The translations under genes were made by a program, and so were the position numbers. Below are positions 59,286 through 64,000 of a stretch of DNA of 64,000 bases, piece after piece. A model generated the notes under the pieces. It made no database searches, was not told the origin of the DNA, and worked only from the letters and a program-made list of their open reading frames with translations. The stretch's first letter is position 1. Every line of letters starts with the position of its first letter. This DNA is from Rhizobium rhododendri (GTDB lineage Bacteria > Pseudomonadota > Alphaproteobacteria > Rhizobiales > Rhizobiaceae), in the NCBI RefSeq assembly GCF_007000325.2, contig NZ_CP117270.1:62001-126000 (forward strand). Reading direction: 5' to 3'.

Positions 59286-60527
59286 ATGGAAGACGGATCG
59301 ACCTACGCGGCACTCGGACAACAGGTTAAGGGCTTGTCAACCACGCAGACATTGATCGTCGCAGCATCCGCGGGTCTAAGCGTGGCGAATGTCTATTATG
59401 CCCAGCCACTGCTCGATATCATGGCACTTGATTTTGGGATGTCATCCGCGGCCACTGGATCTATCGTCACGCTCACGCAGATTGGCTACGGACTGGGCTT
59501 AATCTTCATCGTACCGATTGGCGATCTTTTTGACCGTCGATGCCTTATCGTCGGCCAGGGCGTCCTTTCAGCAATTGTCCTGATGGTCGTGGCGACAGCC
59601 CGGACGGAGACAATCCTGTTTTCTGGCATGGCCGCCATGGGGCTTCTGGCTGTGGTCGCACAGGTTCTTGTCGGATACGCCGCCGCGTTGGCAACGGTTG
59701 CCCAGCGAGGCAAGGTTATCGGTACGGTCACAAGTGGCATCGTGATGGGCATTCTTGCCGCACGATCCATTGCTGGTTCGGTGGCCGACCTCGGCGGTTG
59801 GCGTGCGGTCTACATGCTGTCTGCAACGCTTACCCTGTTGATGGTCTGCCTTCTCTTGCGGGCCTTGCCTTCACATCATCCTGAACAGAGGTCAGAAACC
59901 TACATTTCTGCGGTCAGCTCGGTGCCGATCATGATCCTGCGTGAACCGGTACTGCTTATCCGAGGCATCCTCGCACTGCTCATTTTTGCTGCGTTCAGCA
60001 CGTTTTGGACAGCGCTCGTTCTTCCCCTTACAAATCAACCTTTCTCCTACAGCCATACCCAAGTCGGTCTGTTCGGCCTCGTCGGGCTGGCAGGCGCGGT
60101 TGCTTCGACATATGCGGGCAAGCTGGCCGACCGAGGACATGCCCATTGGACAACGGGAATTTCCCTGTTGCTCCTGCTGATATCCTGGGGCTGGATCGCC
60201 TTTCTTCCAGTTTCAATTCCAATACTGCTGATTGGAGTGGTTTTACTCGATCTGGCAGTTCAGGCGGTGCATGTCACCAGCCTGAGCATCATCGTAGCCT
60301 TGAATTTGCAAAAGAGCGGTCGTCTGATCGGAGGCTACATGGTCTTCTACTCAGTCGGCAGTGCGGTCGGGGCAATTGCAACGACAGCGATCTATGCCCG
60401 TTTTGATTGGTCAGGTGTCAGCGCGCTGGGAGCAACGTTTAGCCTTGGGGCATTGGCACTATGGTTAGCCACATCTCGGTTCTCGAACATGGATCGGGGA
60501 GTCCATTTCCCTGATGGGACGGGCTAA
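59286..60527 (+). CDS. MFS transporter (efflux type)
   Basis: 413 residues with about 12 membrane segments. The N-terminal region AASAGLSVANVYYAQPLLDIMA and the loop GDLFDRRCLIVGQG are typical of the YgaY/NepI-like MFS group. It probably exports a small molecule or drug. Divergent arrangement with HxlR suggests the regulator controls it. Substrate unknown. Confidence 0.85.
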   Translation: MEDGSTYAALGQQVKGLSTTQTLIVAASAGLSVANVYYAQPLLDIMALDFGMSSAATGSIVTLTQIGYGLGLIFIVPIGDLFDRRCLIVGQGVLSAIVLMVVATARTETILFSGMAAMGLLAVVAQVLVGYAAALATVAQRGKVIGTVTSGIVMGILAARSIAGSVADLGGWRAVYMLSATLTLLMVCLLLRALPSHHPEQRSETYISAVSSVPIMILREPVLLIRGILALLIFAAFSTFWTALVLPLTNQPFSYSHTQVGLFGLVGLAGAVASTYAGKLADRGHAHWTTGISLLLLLISWGWIAFLPVSIPILLIGVVLLDLAVQAVHVTSLSIIVALNLQKSGRLIGGYMVFYSVGSAVGAIATTAIYARFDWSGVSALGATFSLGALALWLATSRFSNMDRGVHFPDGTG

Positions 60528-60693
60528 TGGCCGCTGTTGGCCGATCGCGCTCACCCGAGACTCCCGCGCCACCCCCTCCTTCACCTCCCATAACAGCCAT
60601 CGCAAAGCGTGATGGCTCCTGAGCGTCCGGGGTGGAACGTACAGGGCTCCACAACCGTTCTCGTTATGACAATTCCATTTTGGAGAGCATACG

Positions 60694-61020
60694 ATGGTTA
60701 AGGCCTTGATAGTCTCAGGCGCTCTTGCGCTTACAACTCTTACCGTTATCGGCTACGCAGCGAGTGCATCCGGTGCGGGTGCGGCTGGTGTCGAGACGAT
60801 GGCTGCGCCTCCGGGTGCGGTGGTCTCGTTTGTCGAGGGGCAGCCTAACCCGGTGTTGACAGCACTTGTCGAGGAGCCCGTGGTCGTTGGGCAGGCGCTC
60901 TCGTCGCATGTGATCCTGGTGCCGGTGCCGGACAATGCGAATTACGCCTATGCGATCGTCAACAACCAGCGGGTGATCGTTGAGCCCTCAAGCCGCAAGG
61001 TAATGCAGATCATTCCTTGA
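60694..61020 (+). CDS. DUF1236-like exported protein
   Basis: 108 residues with an N-terminal signal-like segment (ALIVSGALALTTLTVIGYAA). The C-terminal YAYAIVNNQRVIVEPSSRKV is the DUF1236 repeat pattern common in rhizobial exported proteins. GGAG lies before the ATG. Function is unknown; it stands alone and is followed by a strong terminator. Confidence 0.8.
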   Translation: MVKALIVSGALALTTLTVIGYAASASGAGAAGVETMAAPPGAVVSFVEGQPNPVLTALVEEPVVVGQALSSHVILVPVPDNANYAYAIVNNQRVIVEPSSRKVMQIIP

Positions 61021-61044
61021 TCGGCTACTGCAGGCAGTCATGAC

Positions 61045-61070
61045 AAACCCGCCGGTCGCCCGGCGGGTTT
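61045..61070. terminator. Bidirectional terminator between convergent genes
   Basis: AAACCCGCCGG-TCGC-CCGGCGGGTTT, an 11-bp stem with T-rich 3' side, between the DUF1236-like gene and the convergent sulfate-binding gene. Confidence 0.88.
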
Positions 61071-61088
61071 GTTCGTTCTGGAGGTCTA

Positions 61089-62090
61089 TCAGTGCTTGCC
61101 GAACGACTGGTCGAGCAGGCCGCCGTCCGCGAAATATTCTTTCTGAACCTTGTCCCATGAGCCAAAGACGTCTTCGACCTTCAGCAGCTTGACGTCGGGG
61201 AAATCGGCCTTGAACTCGGCGGTGACGGCGGGATCGTTCACGCGGTTGCCGTTTTGCGCCAGGATCCGCTGGCCATCGCCTGTGTAGAGAAAGTCGAGGT
61301 AGGATTTGGCTACGTCGCGGGAGCCACGCTTGTCGACGACCTTGTTGACGATGGCGACCGGGAATTCCGCCAGCAGGCTGACTGCGGGCGTCACCACGGC
61401 GACCTTGTCGGCGCCGAACTGTTTGGCGATACCGCGCGTCTCCGCCTCGAATGTCACCAGCACGTCGCCGATGTCGCGTTCGACGAAGGTGGTTGTTGCA
61501 GCGCGACCGCCGGTGTCGAAGACCGGTACGTTGCTGAACAGCTTCTTGGCGAAGGCAGCCACCTTCGCATCATCGTTGCCATAGGCCTGCTTGGCGAAGG
61601 CGACGGCGGCAAGATAGGTGTAGCGGGCATTGCCCGATGTCTTCGGGTTGGGAAAGACGACCTTGACGTCGTCACGCACCAGATCGTCCCAGTTCTTGAT
61701 GTTCTTCGGGTTGCCGGCCCGCACCAGGAAGGACGGAAAGGAGTAGAAGGGCGAGGCGCCGTTCGGAAACTGCTGCTTCCAATCCGCGGATACAGCGCCC
61801 TTTTCGGCGAGGTGGTCAATATCGGTCACCTGGTTGAACGTCACCACGTCGGCATCCAGTCCCTCGATGACGGCACGCGCTTGTGCGGAAGATCCGGCAT
61901 GGGACTGCTTGACCGTGATGTCCCGGCCGGTGTCGGCCTTGTATTTGGCGACGAATGCCTTGTTGACCGCGACGAAAAGCTCGCGGGAAACATCGTAGGA
62001 TGCGTTGAGGATCTTGTCCGGCGTTTCGGCCATAGCCGCGCCGGAAAGAGCAGCAGCCAAGGCTGCGCCGAACATCAAGGACCGATACAT
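61089..62090 (-). CDS. Periplasmic sulfate-binding protein (Sbp/CysP family)
   Basis: 333 residues with a signal peptide ending near AAMAETP. LNASYDVSRELFVAVNKAF, VKQSHAGSSAQARAVIEGLDADVV and VFPNPKTSGNARYTYL are classic sulfate-binding motifs. It delivers sulfate or thiosulfate to a CysTWA importer. No permease or ATPase gene follows within the window, so it acts with a system encoded elsewhere. Confidence 0.92.
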   Translation of the reverse strand: MYRSLMFGAALAAALSGAAMAETPDKILNASYDVSRELFVAVNKAFVAKYKADTGRDITVKQSHAGSSAQARAVIEGLDADVVTFNQVTDIDHLAEKGAVSADWKQQFPNGASPFYSFPSFLVRAGNPKNIKNWDDLVRDDVKVVFPNPKTSGNARYTYLAAVAFAKQAYGNDDAKVAAFAKKLFSNVPVFDTGGRAATTTFVERDIGDVLVTFEAETRGIAKQFGADKVAVVTPAVSLLAEFPVAIVNKVVDKRGSRDVAKSYLDFLYTGDGQRILAQNGNRVNDPAVTAEFKADFPDVKLLKVEDVFGSWDKVQKEYFADGGLLDQSFGKH

Positions 62091-62261
62091 GAAAACCCCC
62101 GGGAAATTCTGAACTATGCCGCAAAATTATGCCAACCCACCTCGCGATACGAGGTATGGATTGGCATCGCTGGCCGCGACTTGGAAAATATTGCTCATTC
62201 ATCCACATAAACGGGATGGGTATGCTGCAGCGCTATTTCCGGCCCGCATTGCTCCGGCGCG

Positions 62262-63185
62262 TCAGTAGCCGCGCGTCTTGTCGACCAGGTGCGGAATGGC
62301 CTCGCCGCGCTCGAAACGCATGACGTTGCGGGCTATTTCCAGTACGGCGATGCGCGGATGGGTGGGCGCCGCCACATGCGGGCTGACCCGGATATCGGGA
62401 TGTCGCCAGAATGGATCGCTCTCGGGCAACGGCTCGATGCGGAAGACGTCGAGGACGGCGCCGCTGAGCTGGCCGCTGTCGACGGCAGCAACCAGGTCGG
62501 CATCGACGACATGGCCGCCTCGCGCGCCGTTGATGAAAAAGCCACCTCTGGCCTGGGCGTTGAACAGGTCGGAACCGACGATGTTTTCCGTCTCTGACGT
62601 CAGGGGTAAAAGATTGACGAGAACATCGGCGCCGGTGACTGCAGCCACCAGGCTATCCCTGCCGGCAAAGGATTGCGCACCCTCGACAGTGCGGCCGCTG
62701 CGGCTCCAGACGCGCGTCTTGAACCCGAAGGCGACGAAGTGCCTCGCAACGGGTGTTCCCAATGCACCGGCGCCGAGGATGGTCACGATGCGCTCATGGG
62801 CCAGCTTTTCGGCTTGCGGCTGCCAGCGCAATTCGCGCTGGAACCGTTCGTAGAGGCGGATGTTGCGGTGCCAGGACAGCGCCTCTGCCAGTACCCATTC
62901 CGTCATCCCTTCCGCCAGCCCATCGTCCACCATCCGCACGATCGGCGTCTTCTCGGCGATTTCGCCGGAACGCAGCAGGTGCTCGATGCCTGCGTTAAGG
63001 CTGAGGATAAGCTTCACCTCCGGCAATGCGACCATCAGGCCGGCCTTCGGACGGCCGACGACGAGATAGTCGATCGGCGCTTCGCCCAGCTGCGGCATGT
63101 CGATGAGGATCTCGTGGGCGGGAAGTGCCGCTTTGAAGAGGGCAGCCAGCTCTTCGCTGCCTTCGGCAATCAGTAGGCGTTTCAT
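62262..63185 (-). CDS. D-2-hydroxyacid dehydrogenase, glyoxylate/hydroxypyruvate reductase A-like
   Basis: 307 residues from ATG 63185, 7 nt after AGGA; ATG 63188 is also possible. The NAD(P) motif is VTILGAGALGTPVARHFVAFG, and the catalytic Arg (NGARGGHV), Glu (FRIEPLPESDP) and His (SPHVAAPTHP) of this family are present. It reduces glyoxylate, hydroxypyruvate or a similar 2-oxoacid. It lies 100 nt downstream of the aminotransferase gene on the same strand, so both may be in one unit. Confidence 0.87.
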   Translation of the reverse strand: MKRLLIAEGSEELAALFKAALPAHEILIDMPQLGEAPIDYLVVGRPKAGLMVALPEVKLILSLNAGIEHLLRSGEIAEKTPIVRMVDDGLAEGMTEWVLAEALSWHRNIRLYERFQRELRWQPQAEKLAHERIVTILGAGALGTPVARHFVAFGFKTRVWSRSGRTVEGAQSFAGRDSLVAAVTGADVLVNLLPLTSETENIVGSDLFNAQARGGFFINGARGGHVVDADLVAAVDSGQLSGAVLDVFRIEPLPESDPFWRHPDIRVSPHVAAPTHPRIAVLEIARNVMRFERGEAIPHLVDKTRGY

Positions 63186-63285
63186 CATTCCATCCTGGTC
63201 TTGGCTGCTGTCCGTGCGCACGCGCTCGCCCTTCTGTCGACCATCAGGGCGATCGTCGACAGAAAGAGAGGGTACGGAGGCTAAA

Positions 63286-64000
63286 TCAGTGGGTCGACAG
63301 TTCCGTCTGGAACTCTTCGATCGAGCGCTCGAAGATGTCGAAGATATCGTTGATCTGGCTCTGCGTGGTGATCATCGGCGGGCACAGCGCCAGCGAATCG
63401 CCGATGGCCCTGGCAATCAGTCCGTTGTTCTGCAGGATGGCAAACAGTTTCGGTCCGAGCATGCCGGGTGCAAAGCCTTCGCGGGGCGCAAGCTCCAGCG
63501 CACCGATCAGGCCGGCGCCACGGGCTTCGATTGCCAGTGGGTGTTCGGCCAGGCCCTTGAGGCGCGACAGGAAGTTGCCGCTGAGATCGCGGACGTTGCC
63601 AACCAGATCGCGCTCCTCGATGATCGCCAGGTTCTCCAGCGCCACCGCCGCAGCAACGGGATGGCCGGCGGCCGTCACGCCATGACCGAAGGTGCCGATG
63701 ACTTTGGATTCGTCGGCTATCGGCTGGTAGACCCGGTCGTTGATCAGCAATGCCGAGATCGGCAGGTAAGATGAGGAAAGCTGCTTCGACAGGGTCATGA
63801 TGTCGGGGCGCATATCGTATGTGATCGATCCGAACATGTTGCCGGTACGTCCGAAACCGCAGATCACCTCGTCGGCGATCAGCAGGATGTCATGCTTGGC
63901 AAGCACTGCCTGAATGGCGCTCCAGTAGCCTTCCGGCGGCACGATGACGCCACCGGCGCCCATCAGCGGTTCGCCGATGAAGGCTGCGATCGTTTCCGGC
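63286..64000 (-). CDS. Class III (omega-type) aminotransferase, N-terminal part outside the window
   Basis: C-terminal ~237 residues of a PLP-dependent class III aminotransferase; the gene continues past the right edge. GAGGVIVPPEGYW, LLIADEVICGFGRTG (the Asp that holds PLP) and the PLP-binding Lys in IMTLSKQLSSSYLP are clear, as is GTFGHGVTAAGHPVAAA. These enzymes move amino groups from omega-amino acids or amines to pyruvate or 2-oxoglutarate. The downstream reductase may use a linked 2-oxoacid. Confidence 0.88.
   Translation of the reverse strand, partial: PETIAAFIGEPLMGAGGVIVPPEGYWSAIQAVLAKHDILLIADEVICGFGRTGNMFGSITYDMRPDIMTLSKQLSSSYLPISALLINDRVYQPIADESKVIGTFGHGVTAAGHPVAAAVALENLAIIEERDLVGNVRDLSGNFLSRLKGLAEHPLAIEARGAGLIGALELAPREGFAPGMLGPKLFAILQNNGLIARAIGDSLALCPPMITTQSQINDIFDIFERSIEEFQTELSTH

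Overview
The window looks like part of a large plasmid, chromid or chromosome of a Rhizobium/Agrobacterium-type alphaproteobacterium. The evidence is GC-rich coding sequence, a complete erythritol (ery) locus, a thiCOSGED operon behind a TPP riboswitch, rhizobial-type iron-responsive operators (TGA-N9-TCA), and tightly packed catabolic operons each next to its own sugar-type regulator. No rRNA, tRNA, CRISPR array or replication origin was seen. Both ends cut through genes.

Layout. 0-6.9 kb: the end of a hydantoinase A gene, hydantoinase B, and the three subunits of a molybdenum hydroxylase. 6.9-20.9 kb: an unusual sugar/polyol island with a galactitol-type PTS (IIC, IIA, IIB), a HAD phosphatase, a glucitol-type PTS (GutM, IIC, IIBC, IIA), an HPr-Enzyme I fusion, a SorC-type regulator, a Rossmann + SAF-domain dehydrogenase (COG4091-like), and E1-alpha, E1-beta and E2 of a TPP-dependent 2-oxoacid/acetoin-type dehydrogenase. 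21.0-22.5 kb: two unrecognised genes. 22.9-28.3 kb: TPP riboswitch and thiC-O-S-G-E-D. 28.4-35.8 kb: RpiR regulator, a siderophore ABC importer and a divergent TonB-dependent receptor, with matching iron operators between them. 36.0-37.0 kb: an IS30-family element. 37.1-40.8 kb: a four-gene operon with three related nucleotidyltransferase domains, a HAD phosphatase and a GDPD-like phosphodiesterase. 41.0-48.2 kb: eryD-A-B-C-H-I plus a small unknown gene. 48.7-53.2 kb: the divergent erythritol-type ABC transporter operon. 53.5-58.6 kb: a second kinase/dehydrogenase module with two DeoR regulators. 58.7-64 kb: HxlR/MFS pair, DUF1236-like protein, sulfate-binding protein, hydroxyacid dehydrogenase, and the C-terminal part of a class III aminotransferase.

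How the parts work together. In the ery region the ABC system imports a polyol, EryA phosphorylates it, EryB oxidises it, and EryC, EryH and EryI isomerise the product to D-erythrose-4-phosphate. The second kinase plus GlpD-like dehydrogenase downstream of the transporter could feed another polyol into the same isomerases. In the PTS island, both permeases can receive phosphate from the local HPr-EI fusion, and the substrate phosphates would go to the SAF-domain dehydrogenase and the TPP complex. Three promoters in that island share an operator-like ACAAAT(G/T)T element. This self-contained PTS plus C-C-cleaving complex is the best candidate for an undescribed pathway; the triple-nucleotidyltransferase cassette is the second.
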